In this document: in pieces, positions 1 through 13,299 of the stretch | Position numbering within the stretch: the first letter of the stretch is position 1 | Layout: each line of letters opens with the position of its first letter | NCBI GenBank assembly: GCA_003342895.1 | Contig: PTFA01000091.1 | Span: 1,623,660 to 1,687,659, forward strand | From: Casuarius casuarius | Lineage: Eukaryota; Chordata; Aves; Casuariiformes; Casuariidae | DNA length: 64,000 bases | Direction: 5' to 3' | Program-made: the position numbers and the translations under genes | Notes under the pieces: model-generated | The model's database searches: none | What the model was told of the DNA's origin: nothing | The model's input: the letters and a program-made list of their open reading frames with translations, nothing else

Positions 1-2680
1 ATGTGTAAGTGTATGGAATAATAACGTAACAGTAACTATTATTATATTGTTAACAAGGTCCATATTTTTTATATTACTTCTCTGTGTTCATTTTAATTCT
101 TGCAACTTTCATGATGATTGAAAAACAGCTACATAAAACAAAACAGTATTCCACAGTTCTGCACTCATGTTTTCATCTATTAGTTTTCTCCTTTGCTTTG
201 ACCACTGAACACACTGTCATCCAGCCTTCTTTTCTTAGCCTTCTTTGAAAGACTTCCCCTCTTTAGACTATTTAATGGGATTTCTAGATGTGAGAAGCAC
301 AGCTGAAAGGCTAAGAGGTATTTAGGTTTTTTAGTAATCTGTGTTTTTAATAAAAATATTTTATAAAGACTGATTAACAGATATATAAAGTGTTTTTTTA
401 ATGGTTCAAATCTGCAATGTTAAATGCTGCTCTCACAAGCTGTCTGATATGGCAGACCCTAATCCTTCATTCAAAGAAGCTCTGCAAGGTCACAGGCAGA
501 GATCTCAGTCACATGATACTACAAAGTCAGGGCTCTTGGAGAGTTCAGTCTGAAAGACAGTCAATTTGAGGCAGATGGTTCTGTGTGCAAGATAAGGGGC
601 ACTATTGGAATATAAATGCTTATTATTATTCAAGTAAACAGATGGGTAGGTCTTTGCCAGATCAGGGCCATTTGTAAAACATTTTCAAATTTTACAGGTT
701 GAATTTTGCATGACAAAATGGAAATCTAGATATCTTTTAGAGTAATAAAGCTAAAAGAAAATGTTCTTCACATAGCTTATTAAATAACCAAGATAATAGT
801 GATTCAGGTAAAAGTAATACTTACTGTTCTGAAAGCAACAGGGTTTTGCAGAAGACATTTCCATTTTAGTCACTGAAGTTGATGGCCAGTGCAGCTTGCC
901 ATTAAGCACTAACTTTTACATGCAAACTACCATGATCCTCATCCAGGCACTTGTCAGAAAGGACTTTTACAAGTTCCTTTTTCTTCCTGAATGCTGTTCT
1001 GATTTTCGCACTTAATTCATTGCTGTGTCTATTAAAGAGGATTTCACACATGCAAGTGTCGAATTGTGCTGCTATTTAAATAGGAGGAAACCTAAATGTG
1101 GCATGTAAAGCATTGACTATTCATTAGCTGACATGATCCACCATTAATACAATGTCACTTTGAGTGATTTTTTTCTCTTCCTCTTTAGGAGAGGAAAAGA
1201 GATCCCAATTTGAACAAACTGAAGCAATTCCATTCTGCAAGAATGACTCCACTGAAATATAAGTGCAGTTAAGGAAATTATAATTAGGAAATATCTCACA
1301 TAAATTTCCCTCAGTACAGTCAGAGCCCATGTCAGATAATTAAGTTCCAAGAGTTTTGAGACATATGCCTTACTATTTAGTTTTAAAAAACACAATAGAG
1401 ACTGCTGGGCTTCAGCTTGTTTGCTGGAAATCAAATGAAAATAACCTTTCTGGATTGTGCATGAGTTTGGACGTTTACTAGCTGTAAAACAATAAAATAT
1501 TCTATAAAGCTATTACTAATTTGAAGGAACAAAACCCCATTAAAATGATATGCTATTGACAGACAAGTACATAATAGTCTTCAATAAATGCAGACCTTTT
1601 CTGGATTAATCTAACAGTAGCGCTAAAAGTCTTTTTCTAAACATGCTGGAATCAACAAGTGTTCTTTCAAATTGATCATTAGATCCCTGTTCATTATAAC
1701 ATGCTTAAGTTTCCCTGTTTCATTGTAACTTAAGAACATGCCAAAATTCCCTGAACTAAGATTTTTATTTGCTTTATCTTTAGTTTAACAGCAGAAGAAC
1801 AATAAAAATCTAGTAGCCTTTTTGCATGTAGAATTGTAAATGTCTATCTTAATGAGTCTCTGGTTTATCTTATTTTCCTCTTTTCCAACAAAAAGCATTG
1901 TTATACATTTTAGCTGGAATTAAGTTTAAACCTAAATGTAATGTAAAAAAAAAAAGTTTTTACCACCATGCATTTGAAGAACTGGTAAATTCAACTGCTT
2001 GCTGCTGACCTGGAGAGTCTTGCACTTCTCAGAAGTTTTCCATCGCATATTGGTTATTAAATAGTACAGAATATTATCATTCAACAAAGTCTTCATCCAG
2101 CTAAACAATAAATCTCACCCATTTGTCTCCTCTATTAATAAAACTACCAGTATCTGCACCTACAGGCCTAGAGCAAAGACAATAAAAAACAACAAGGTGG
2201 TTAATTAGGCATGGTTGTGCCCCTAGCCCAATAAAAATGCACAAGCATGGAACAAACATCATTATGGGCTTTTCCCTTCACCATTTCCTTCCTATAAAAA
2301 ATACTGGTAACCTATGGTCTCTGCAGGCTCATTAGAGTAACTGATTAAAGTAACAAGTTGCATTTATTCATAGGATTCCTGTATCTGATTGAAGGGGACT
2401 GGATTGTTCCTAAACACGTGCATGTGGGTGGGCAGTTACAACTCTGGATTTCAAAGGAAACGATAAGAGACAGGGGTACAAAAAGACTGACAGAGTAAAC
2501 TGCTGACTTGTGTTCTGTGAAATAATTAAGCTTAGCTCTTCTCTATCACTTTTTAATCTGTAATGGTGTTTCATAAATGTAGATATGATTAGGCCTATTT
2601 TATGACCGTATCACACTCTATACAAGGTATTTACAGGGTCTCATTACCATAATAATCTGAAAGCCTAGAGTCTTTAATGT
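1..2680. other. AT-rich non-coding stretch, no gene seen
   Basis: No recognisable coding exon, RNA gene or young repeat is visible. The open frames at 1124-1434 on the minus strand are two overlapping frames of the same DNA and resemble nothing known. From about 2170 to 2500 the sequence is free of recognisable repeats. That part holds homeodomain-type TTAATTAG, a CACGTG E-box near 2416 and GATAAG-like sites, so it is a candidate for non-coding conservation. This is only an impression from base composition. Confidence 0.6.
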
Positions 2681-2689
2681 ATTTATCTT

Positions 2690-2800
2690 CACAATACTAT
2701 TGAGGGATAGAAATGCTACTATCACTCAAGCTCCCCACCCAGAGATTGAATGATTTCTACCAGATAAAACAGGGAATCTACAGCACAATAGGATGTTGAC
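2690..2800 (+). repeat. Probable MIR SINE fragment
   Basis: The order of landmarks follows the MIR core. A 'cttcacaa' stretch is followed by 'ctattgaggga', then 'ctactatca', then a decayed region ending in sequence like the MIR 'gacttgcc...' segment. Many positions have changed, so the boundaries are approximate. An old MIR is the best explanation, but the match is from memory of the consensus. Confidence 0.45.
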
Positions 2801-2987
2801 AATGGGTCTTCAAAGTGCCTGGTTCCAGTATCTCTGTGGGGCTGGAAAGGGAAAATGAGAGAGTAAGGGGTCAAGCAGAGCCACAGTGAAGGGTTCTCAC
2901 GGTGTTAACCAAGACTTGACATCAGTGGCAAAGCTGAAAAAAAAAACCCAGGTTGTTTGACTTTGCGTTCTGTCTATGTGCATTGGA

Positions 2988-3025
2988 TGTGTTATCAACA
3001 GAACACTGGTGTGTTATCAACAGAA
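2988..3025. repeat. Short direct repeat, 16 bp, period 22
   Basis: The word TGTGTTATCAACAGAA occurs at 2988-3003 and again at 3010-3025 with no difference. This looks like a small slippage duplication in AT-rich DNA. No gene surrounds it. Confidence 0.8.
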
Positions 3026-3029
3026 AAGG

Positions 3030-6000
3030 GCTTCTTGCAGTTCTTTGTGTTTGACTGCAATTCTCAGAATTACTACACGAACTTCCTATTTCACTTTAAA
3101 AGCATCCTTTTTCTCCAAAACTTTTAAAAACAGCTCAGCAGTTGCATTTTTAGAGCCTCATCAAACTTTCTTCTTATTTCACATCCAGTTGGTTTGTTTG
3201 CATCCACCTGTTGTCAACCAGCTCGTACTTATTGTAAGCTCTTTTGAGGTCAAAATTACCTTTTGTTTCTGAGTTTGCAGTCAGGCTGATAAGTAAAGAA
3301 ACTCTTAAGCAGTATCACAAATTGTAATAACGACATCAAGATTTAATGAGTTTCTAAAGACAACAGATCTTGGATCCAGATCTGAACTAGAATAATTTAT
3401 TATTAACAATATACAGAGGCATGGATCAAAACAACAAATATTCTTATCTTCTAGTTAGCTCTTCCTCTGTGTTCCTTTTTTTTCATAGCTAGAGAACCAC
3501 TGCACTAGTTCAAGTTAGAGCAGCAATGGTAGTGATGTAGCCATGCTGATAAGTAGGGGCAAACCTGCGCATAATATCAACCCCTATGTCAGCAGCCATG
3601 GTTTCAATAAAGGACAAAGCTTTTCATCTATTATTTTCATTTCTGAGATACAAAATGAAGATGCTGTTCAGCTAATCCTTAAAATGTCTTGGAGAAGAGA
3701 TAGTTTTTTGTCACTTCCTTATGCTGATAAGACTTGTATCAAGGTTGGGGGGGGGAAGAAATTGCAATTTTTCAATTTAAGAGACTGCTCATATCAGCCA
3801 GAGTCTTGGTTAAACAAATCCCCTGTGAAACAAGAGATAAGGTGCAATCTATTAGTGTATTAAATAGAAAACTTGTTTCCTCTACTATATGCACCAAATA
3901 AATATATTTATATTTCACCCAGTGTTCTCTGATAATTACTTACTAAGTAGTGCAATTAATAAGATATCCACTCAATTAGGCTGAAACAAATATTTGCTTT
4001 AGCCTGCACTTAACACTGATGATGAGTTGACAAAGATGTCTCAAGCACTCTCTCTAGGGCATTTACTTGATCTTCCTACCCGAATAAGTTGCTGTCGGTA
4101 TCTGTCAGGTTTGAGTCCTGCCTACATTAACAGAGATGCACAGAACCACTATACAGGACAGTAGGTGCAGTATGCACACTGCTTTAAAATGGAATTCACA
4201 ATGCTGTTCTTTTACTGAATTGTATTATACTCAGATTAAAACTTATTTTTATATCAGTGTATTATATCTTGATAGGAGGTTGTCTATTCTCTTGCAAATT
4301 AATTTACAAAAGAAGGACAAATACTTCTAACTGAGTAGAGCTGAAAAACTTGGTGTTACAGCCTGCTTTATCAAACAGGGTGTGTTTTCCCCTACCAAAG
4401 TAAACAAGGTATTTATCCTGCTATGGAGAAAAAGATTACAGGGTCCTGTTCCTAACTTTACTTCTTATTTAATGTGATGCAGTGGAACCTTAAAATCATC
4501 ATTTTAAAAAAAATGCATTACAGAATTAAGGAAATACATTTTAAAAAGCACAAAGTTAATAGAGAATTCTGAACCCTACTGAAAGCTACTAAAATACTCA
4601 TGTTTCTTCATTGTCATCAACAGTCAGGAAGAGAAGTCACCTGTATGCTTCATATTGGCTGGGGACAGTGAAATTATTACAGCTTCTTTCTGAAGCATCT
4701 GGCATTGTCTGCTGTCAGAGACTAGACTGGAGCAGACAAATCATTGTTCTGTTTCATTCTGCTATTTCCCTTTACAGCACATGGTTTCTCAGTAATAGTC
4801 TGGCTCTTCCATTTGAGTCTGAAATGAGAGCCTTCACAGCAGTGAAGTATGTCAGGGAATTGTTGAAGTGGATGGAAAGAAACAATGTATATAGGTCCCT
4901 TAAGGCAGAGCTAGGGCAAGAGGATGTGCAAATTCAGGTATCATTCCTCTTGAATGCTATATGGACTATTTTATTCTAGTCTCCTGATCAAAGGATATGC
5001 GTACATGTTAGTGGTCTGAGGCCTGTGTGACCTCGAGAAAAACAAAAGATTTGAGCATTGCAGCTAAAGTTCTACAATGAACACATGCTGAATTCAAATC
5101 CAGAAAATGTACCTCTGGTCTCTCCCTGTCTAAGTCAATAATGCTACCCAGCTATTGATGGTTTGGGACCTTTGAATTCACAGAACTGAGGCTACTTTCA
5201 CGATTTACCTTCTCAGAATTTAGTGTTTTAAGAAAAAAATCCAGAAGAGCCAAGCATCATTCTCTGTTATATAACAAGCTCCCTAGTGAAGTAGGTAATG
5301 CAATGATAATTTTTAACTCCTTATGTTGAAGACTACCGTCAGATTTCATTATCCAATTATTCTGAACACTCTGAAATACAGACAGCTGGAGTTGTAACAT
5401 TTCAGTCCCTAGTTATAAGCTTGCTGGTCTTCAGCTCAGTAGTTTGTCATGTAACCTTGTGCACTCATCTGGATAAAAGCACTTTGATCCTTATGGAACA
5501 GAACTTGCAAGCATTCAATTTCACACTTGTGATACAAATACAGAAGAGCAGCAACAGCCAAACTGCTATCTTTCTTCAGAAATGTGATTAAGTGTTTCCA
5601 CCAAGGCTTTTTAGAGAAGAACAAGAGCCAAAGAAAAGGAGTTGATTGCAATGATATTAGTACTTCAGCTGACAAGTTTGTAAACCTGTTGAAGGAATCT
5701 TAGGTAAGAGGGACAAAGGTTTCACTGAACACTTGCAGAAGACTAGCTAGAAAAACCACCTATCAAATAAGAATAAAATTCACCTGTATGTAGAGGTCTA
5801 GCACAAGGCTTAAAACTCACTTAACACTCAGTTCAGCCTTTAAAATAAAAACCTTTAAAAAGGCCTGCTGCATGCCCTGTATGGAAGGCTGAAGTTTAGT
5901 CATCGTATTGCAAGTTCTAGCAACTGTAAGAATCGCACCAACCGGCAAACTTCCCCTCTGTCCTGTATGTATCCCCTATGTCCTGTATCCAAGAAGATAC

Positions 6001-8470
6001 CCAGGACTCTGGAGCCCTGTCCGTATTTGTTCCAGAGACTTACCAGTGAGGCCATACCAAACTAGACTGACTTGCCTGCATCCATATCTCAAGGCCCTGA
6101 GAAAGTTAACAGACAGCCCCAGTTATGTATACACACTGCATGATGGAAAGAGCACCTCAGCAAGCCTTCCCACAGCTAGGAATAGTATTTCATAGCCCTA
6201 AAATTTCCCTCTTGCTTTCCAGCTGGAGTTGCTTATGTGATTTTAGAGTGTGCCAAGAACTAGTAAGCTTGGACAGTCAGGAGAGTTGGCCTTGAGGACA
6301 CAAACAAACGTGCACATCAAACTTCTGTCAGGGAAATTTTTTCTGATTCTAATGCAACTCTCAAAAATAGAAAAGCCATGCAGTTCCCTTCAAAGCATTT
6401 AAATAGGCTTATTCAACACAAAGTTTAAGCATTGTTGAAATTAAGGCATACTATGAAGCACATGTATAAACACTTTACTAATTATTGACCTAGCAGAAAG
6501 ATATTATATAAATTTATTCATGTAGCTGAGATTGTATAGAGAGTAAGTTCTACAATATCTAGAGTTTTTAAAATATATATCAATATGATCTACTTAAAAA
6601 AATATTTAAAGGAATTTTTGAGGAAATCACACAAGATTTTCTCTCAAAACTAGTCGTGATAACTGTGACAATAACAATATCTGATCAAATACAGCAGCAT
6701 AAACTTTTATTCTCATTCCATACTGCTGCTTTTTTTACAGAAAGTAAAACTAACATTGTCAAGTTTGGGTGTATCTGAACTAGGTACAAAGACACCAGAA
6801 TGGAAATGATTTGATACTCAAGAGTTCATCCATCACTGGGAGGTGAAGGAGGAAATTTAGGGTTGTTTCTCTAACATCATTATGACAATCTTTAAAAGAA
6901 AAGTAAGAAGTAGTGAAGTATGAAAAGAGAAATACTAGAGGCAATTTTTTCATTACCCTGTTGCCTTCCAAATGCAAGGGGTTCAGCATGCATAACCTCC
7001 ATTTCCAATGAAATGGAACTGCTTTATCTTTATTACCTTATTGCGTTAGCTCCCCAGCAGATATCCATTGTGACCTTTAGCAGCCTGATAATCCACGCCA
7101 GTGAACGACGCATCATCCATCAGTTTCCTGTTAAATGCTGATCTAGCAAATGTGAATACGCAGAAGCTGCCTGCCTACCCCCAGCCAGCATTGGTGAAAT
7201 GGCTAAACATGCTGGGAAATATTATTGCTACCAAACTGTTCAACACGTGTCCAATACTGTCAGCAGGGACAATGAGTTTACAGAATAAATTAATACTGTC
7301 TCAAGGTGATTATGAAGAGCAAAGAATCTTCTGACCTGGGACTGCATGGATGTTCCAATCCAGTTGCAAATAATCCCATGTATTTATCCTGCATGAGAGA
7401 CAGTGCAAGAGTTTTTTGCACTGTTTAGTCTCACAGTGCACAGATCATATTTTAGCAAGTCTCTGCTGGTGACAGCTTTTATCTCATCACATACATGTGC
7501 ATATTCACTCTCGTGAGTATATCCAAAAACAAATTCAACTATTTACATCCTTATTAATGCCTAACTTATAACTTGTTCCTTTGTTACCTCTTAAGTTTAG
7601 TGGTAATTCCTCTGTGAATGTTTTTCAGCCATTTAGTACCAAGCTGTTCAGAACTGAATGTAGTACATCAAGTGGTTTCATGAGCGCAGGGACTCCTGCC
7701 TTACAAACAACAGAAAGGGGCTGCAGTGCTACTTTTTAAATTATTGTGGTGTGGGTAGGTTTGTTTGTTCTAATGTCTGCTCTAAATTCTTGACAGGTTG
7801 GTTTTCTTTTTGGAGACTTTCATTTTTCATTTTTTACAAATGAAATATGTCACAGTTAGTGTAGTGTTGTTTTTATTTATTTGTATTTTCTTCTCCTTTC
7901 CTGGCTAGTTAGAATAAACTGCTTTCCACAATCCCAGGAGAAAAACCTCCAAAACTAATGACCTTGTTAAAGGTTCACTCATTGCAGCAAAGTGTCACAT
8001 AAGGTACTTTAAGGTAGTAGAACAGGATGGCAAATATGGCTCTACATTATTATTTAGAAGAAAAAAAAAAACCCTAGAGGTAGGTATGTCAATTCCATGC
8101 ATTTAAATGTCATTCTTGTCCATATCTTGGCATTTTATGTCAGCTTGAATATAACAAGGTCTCTCCTAATGTGAGCTAATGGAGCTGCTTCTGGAACTAA
8201 ATACTGTTTTTCCCAGGAAAAATGTGTAAACACATGCATTTTTGCTGAAAAATCCTCAGGATTAAAGTGTTACTTTATTTTTATATTGCTACTTATGTCT
8301 CAGGGGATACATCTCAGCTAGTTTCAGTGTAATTATTAGTTTTCCAAAGTAATGACCCAATGAGATATAGACACACAAACATCTATTCCAACACCCACAT
8401 ACACTTGACAAGTAGCTTTCTGGTGTGCAGGCACTCATCCATATCTGTCTCCAGGCATACATGCAGTGCT
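3030..8470. other. Non-coding stretch with one GC-richer patch
   Basis: No gene is recognised. There is a run of nine G at 3747-3755. The patch at about 5925-6195 is richer in C and G than its surroundings and is open for 95 codons on the plus strand, but from a TTG rather than an ATG, and the peptide resembles nothing known. The rest is AT-rich sequence with chance open frames of 60-120 codons that lack matching splice signals. Confidence 0.6.
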
Positions 8471-8475
8471 GTCTT

Positions 8476-8535
8476 TAAAATGGGGTATAAAACCCAAATT
8501 CTTTGGGATCACTAAGTACTTTAAGGAATTTTTTT
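8476..8535 (-). repeat. Possible MIR fragment
   Basis: The plus strand reads 'taaaatggggtataaaa' followed by 'actaagtactttaagg'. This resembles the reverse complement of the MIR core ('gtaaaatggggataataat...'). It is short and decayed, and could be chance. Confidence 0.3.
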
Positions 8536-8539
8536 AAGA

Positions 8540-11500
8540 GTGTGATTTTAATCATAAATACATATTCTATATAAATCTGTCTTATTTATGTCTTCATTAT
8601 AATGTGGAAAATGGAAGTGTAGTTACCCAAATAAGGGCTTTGAGGACACCTAAGAGACAGTAATTTGAGGGCATCTTTGCTTGGAAGAAATAGGGAAGTG
8701 CTCTTTCTGTATGTGGGCTGGCAAAGCTATGGAATTTGTTGCTGTCACCATGATACCATAAGTTTCCTTCTAAGGAGATGGTACCCAAATGGTTTAGATT
8801 TTGGGAAGTTTACACTAATTCGAGGGTGACTCATGAGATTTACCCTCAGTCCACCTGAGTCTTAGAAACAATTTACATTCTACCTCACAGCCTACATCCA
8901 CACCAGAGCTCTACTCATTGTACGACTTTTTAACAGCAGTGACTGACAGGAATCATCTCATCTCCCTGTCCAGACTATCACTAGCTATGGGTTACAGAAA
9001 GAGGAATTTAGGAACAAGAACAGTTAAGAAACTAGCCCACTATCAAGGTCTATGGTATACAAGCAAATACTGAACATGACACAAGGAGAGATGGAAAGAG
9101 AGGCTGGCTCATCCCCAGAGCCCAATATTCCACAGAATTCTAAGCTCAGATGGTATTGTGACCACGCAGTGCTAGACTAAGCGGTTTTCAAGTGGAGGTT
9201 TATCAGGGGGTCTGGTTTAGGGGAAGGAAAGAAAGAAGGATGGAAAAGCAAATCTTTTCTATGTTGACAGTCATTGGACTGTTAAAAGTATAGCTACTCA
9301 CACAATTTAGATGGTAAGTAACTATGGATCCAAACACCGTTACATGTTGCAAATCTTCAGATTCAGAACTTTGTTACTTGTACCATTTCCAGAGCTGACA
9401 TAACTGAAGTTAGGTAGTAATTAAATTCCTCAGCATTGCATGTAAGTGTAATGTGTTAATAAAAAAGTAATTGCACCTTCTTTGTTTCAGCAGGTTTGGC
9501 TTAATTACATGGCAGTTATATTTCTCTCTGTACTTATTCACTCTCAGCGAGGGCTCTCCTTACCATCTGCTGATATTTAATTAATATATGCTAAATGTCC
9601 TACTATATTATTAAATCTCATTTAGAAGTGTCCTTAGTATCTCAGTATAGGGCTGCCTATACTGAGGAAGAATGAGCAGTGACATTGCCTTGTATTTAAA
9701 TAATTTAGATAAAAGAAGGCTCATTAATGAAAAAGAGGTGTTATCTTTCCCCCTAGAAACGAGCAAAAGGGGAGGACAATTACTCCAGAAATGTAATGAA
9801 AATCTGGAGACTTCCCAGAGGTAAAATTTATCTAAAAATCCCTACATACTACCAGATCTGACAGTCCTTTTGGCTGATACAAGGCCACCACACTAACTGT
9901 AATATTTGTATTGTTCGACATCACAGAATAAAACAAGAGATTACATTTTGGATTTTTAAATGAAATCAGAGAAAAGTCTTTTTACTCTAAACCATAAATC
10001 TGTTGGTGACCCAACTGAAGAGGCCATGTAACAAAGAATTTGCACTGGGACACAAGATGAAGTAAAAGTCAGTCAGGATAAAGGGTTGTATTTCTCAAGA
10101 TCACTTCCCTGACAGCTTTATTTTTTCCCTTTGCAACTTATCACCAAGGAGATTTTACATACATTATTGCATAACTACAGCACTTCAGTTAAAAATGTCA
10201 CTACATATGAAAAAAATAGATTAAAAATAGCATGGTATAAATGTGATAGAATCGGGATAAAATCTCATGCCTCAGAAATAAACACAACAGCCAAGATTTT
10301 CAAAGTTGTCCATGGGTGGGCGGAAGAAAAGAAAGGGAATTGAGCACCTAATCATATCTGAAAAAAAATGAGAATTTGAAGTCGATTCATTTCGCTTTCA
10401 CTATTTCCTCAAAAACTCATGTTTCCTTTGCCTTTCAATTAACCAAGAACCTCACAAAGCAGAAATCATAAATGAAAAATAAGTAATTGATAAGTACTGG
10501 AAGAGGACCCTGGTCCGAAAGGAAAGATCCAGAGTGGATTTGCATTACTGCAAAAGAGTAAATAGCAGAGTTTCAGTAATAACTCTGCCTGGTGGGACAA
10601 TGTTTTTTGTAATCTACAGCTAATGACATTTCCTGGAAGAGCAGCATTTAACTCAGGGCTCTTTAGACATGTAGCCACTAACCAACCTTAGTGAGTCCCT
10701 CAGATGATAATACTTTTACCTTTTGAATCTTTTCATCTTTTTCTCCATTCTCTATTGATGAGTCTTTTTGTAAATCTGACCAGTGCGACTCTGCAACCTG
10801 GATACTCTAAGACTCTGGTCATTAATGTGTCTTTTCTCTACTTGACAGAAGAGAGTTATTGTAATAGAAGTGACGTGAGGAAGTGTGATTCTGAATTCAA
10901 AACCTTGTTCTCTTATTAATGTCAATGAAAAACAAAGAATGATTCACAGCAGTCTTTCCAAAGTCTGTTTTTCCCATGCCTTCTCCTAGTTTAGGTTACT
11001 CCTCATATCCCCAAATTGCTGGCATCTGGGAAGCAGTGTCACAAATCTGAAATCATCTAGTGCTGTGTTTCGTTTCTTTCCTAATTAGCAGGAAAGCAAC
11101 TTTATCTGGTTTACTCTGATTTATAAAAATATTAGCAGCATTGGTAGATGTCTTTGCTTTGCAGAGAGAAACTTTTTTCTTATTTTTTCCAGTTGCCCAA
11201 AGGTAATCATTTCCATTAAGGACACACGGCATTACAGTAATGTTATTTTTGTTCAATTCAATCAGCTAAATCTGCTCAATTTTTTAATCTGTACTTGTTA
11301 TCACCAGTACTGCAGCTGCTACCAGCATGAAACTGTGCTTTGGACTAAATGACCAAAACAGGGGTTAAAACTGCAGTAAGTTAGCAAAGTCTTTTTAAGT
11401 TAAGAAGAACTGGAAACACACAGCTGGAAATATCTGCAGAATTTCGAAGAAAATTCAACAGCTTGAGAAAAAAACAGCACATGAAAACAATTTCTTAATA

Positions 11501-12060
11501 CATTATCCCATGTAGTGTCAAAGGCAGCTGATGGGAATTTGTTTTGAGGTGTGACTAGAGCCTGTTGCAGACTATGACTGGTTTTTAGACATCAGCAGTA
11601 ACATCCTCATTCAATTGAGGCAGAGGTCCATCTGTTTCTAGTGGAACCAGGATTTCACATATCAAAAACCTATGCAATAATGTTTCAGCCTTTTATCATC
11701 CAGGCAAGTAGATTAATTGATTTGTCCTTACCAGCTAAGACCATGACACAGTTGTATCCCACACAGTGTTTCTTTACCCTGATGAACTATCTAATCAGAA
11801 AAGTGGTGAAAGGAAACTGAACAGACATGGGGACTAGCCAATCATTTAAACTTTCTCAGGAAATCTTAAGAAGGAACTTTAGCAAAATTAGAATTTAAAC
11901 CAGAAGTGGTATCAAAGTCAAGGCCAATTCCAATAACTTCCTTACTCCACAATTCCTCTTTGGAACAGAGTTTAACAAAAGATTTTAATGAATACAAATG
12001 TATTTATTTACATTATCTGTGTTCCAAAATTCCTTTTGCATCTTTAAAAATAATGATTAC
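8540..12060. other. Non-coding stretch, no gene seen
   Basis: Old repeat debris is likely around 9000-9100, where 'acagttaagaaactagccca' recalls the MIR core. The segment 9400-9700 is repeat-free and rich in TAATTA-type words, including 'taattacatggcag' and 'atatttaattaatatatg'. No open frame here looks like a protein domain. Confidence 0.55.
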
Positions 12061-12064
12061 AGCC

Positions 12065-12080
12065 TTTTTTTTTTTTTTTT
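12065..12080. repeat. Poly(T) run, 16 bp
   Basis: Sixteen consecutive T. It could be the poly(A) tail of a minus-strand retroposon, but the DNA to its right shows no polyadenylation signal or recognisable element, so it may be simple sequence. Confidence 0.85.
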
Positions 12081-12245
12081 GAATAACTGGAGGTTTGCCC
12101 CATATTCTTTGGCCAAAGCTATTGCGCAGCAAATTTCATGCTGAACAGAAAAGAAGGCAAGTAGTGGTGTAACTCATAACCATTAAATATCATCTTGCTC
12201 ATGACAACAGTTAAGAGGAGTTGAAGCTTCCTCTACGTGTATCTT

Positions 12246-12312
12246 ACAGGTCTGATCCAAAAAGCACTGAGATCAATAGAAAATTTTCCACTGACTTCAG
12301 AAGGTTTTAGCT
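12246..12312. repeat. Sauropsid palindromic element fragment
   Basis: The DNA contains 'tctgatccaaa', 'gagatcaatagaaa' and 'ccactgacttcagaaggttt'. This follows an old element known to me from turtle, crocodile and bird DNA whose two halves are near-inverted copies ('gatccaaa...gaagtcaatgg...ttgacttcaatgg...'). The assignment comes from remembered consensus, not from a search. Confidence 0.6.
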
Positions 12313-13234
12313 CTGTGTGTGTGTATGTGTATATACAAAATTCCCAATGCTTCATTTCCCAGTGAATGATTAAACTTTTAATAAGTCATGCATTTAAAAA
12401 GGAAGGATGTCGAATTTTAATAAGTAACTTTGCTCAATGCATCTTATGAAAAAAGTAATTAGATAAACCTATTAATAGCTAAACTACACAGTAGTGGCAT
12501 ACTGAATGTCCATTTAGACCATGATAATTCCAGACTTAGGGACTATGGAAAGTTAGTGGTCTTTAAATGATCACAATAGAAGAGAATTCTATTTTGCTTG
12601 CATCTTAGCCAAACCATGCGAATGCTGCTTAACCTTACAATGATATTTACAGTCTTATCTCTGCAGAATTCTCTCTAAACAGGTTTTGAAGCAGCTTCCA
12701 CACTCCTGAGGCAAATTACGAATGAAATCCATGAAGAACTGGCAAGCAGCTTCCTTGAACTCTGAACAACTAATTATGTTACAATACCTTTCAGATGGCT
12801 TACACAAAATAATCTTCTGATACTGTAGGAGTTGAGGCTTGGTAGAATTTCCCTGAAGGGCTTTGTTTGATATGCTTTGGGAGTCTCCTACATTGCACAT
12901 TAATGCAGGAAACAGTTGTCGGTTTTTGTACTGCTTAATTCATTACTTTGTTTTACTTATGAACCTCCTACTCTCTAGTAATACAGAAATGTTTCATTTG
13001 CAGATTTAAACCCTGGATATTGGTGGCTGCTACAGTCAGTAAGTGTGCATTAATGCCAGCAGGAGAGTGACCTGGTGTATAGAAATATGGGCATATTTAA
13101 TTAAAACTTAACTCCTGCTGATATCACAAAGTTCTCTTAAGAAACAGTAGACATAAATAATTGAGAAGTATTAGGATGGTATTGTATTTAAATCATTGAA
13201 CTAGGATTCAGACTTTGATTCAAGTTTTGGCATT

Positions 13235-13290
13235 GTTACAGATTAGTAAATTGCCCAGATCACATAGCTAAAAGAGAAGAAATTCAGAAT
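13235..13290 (+). repeat. Possible MIR fragment
   Basis: The order 'ttacagattagtaaa', 'ttgcccagatcacatagcta' matches the MIR core segment around 'ttgcccaaggtcacacagcta'. Only about 55 bp can be followed. Confidence 0.45.
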
Positions 13291-13299
13291 TTCTTAAGT

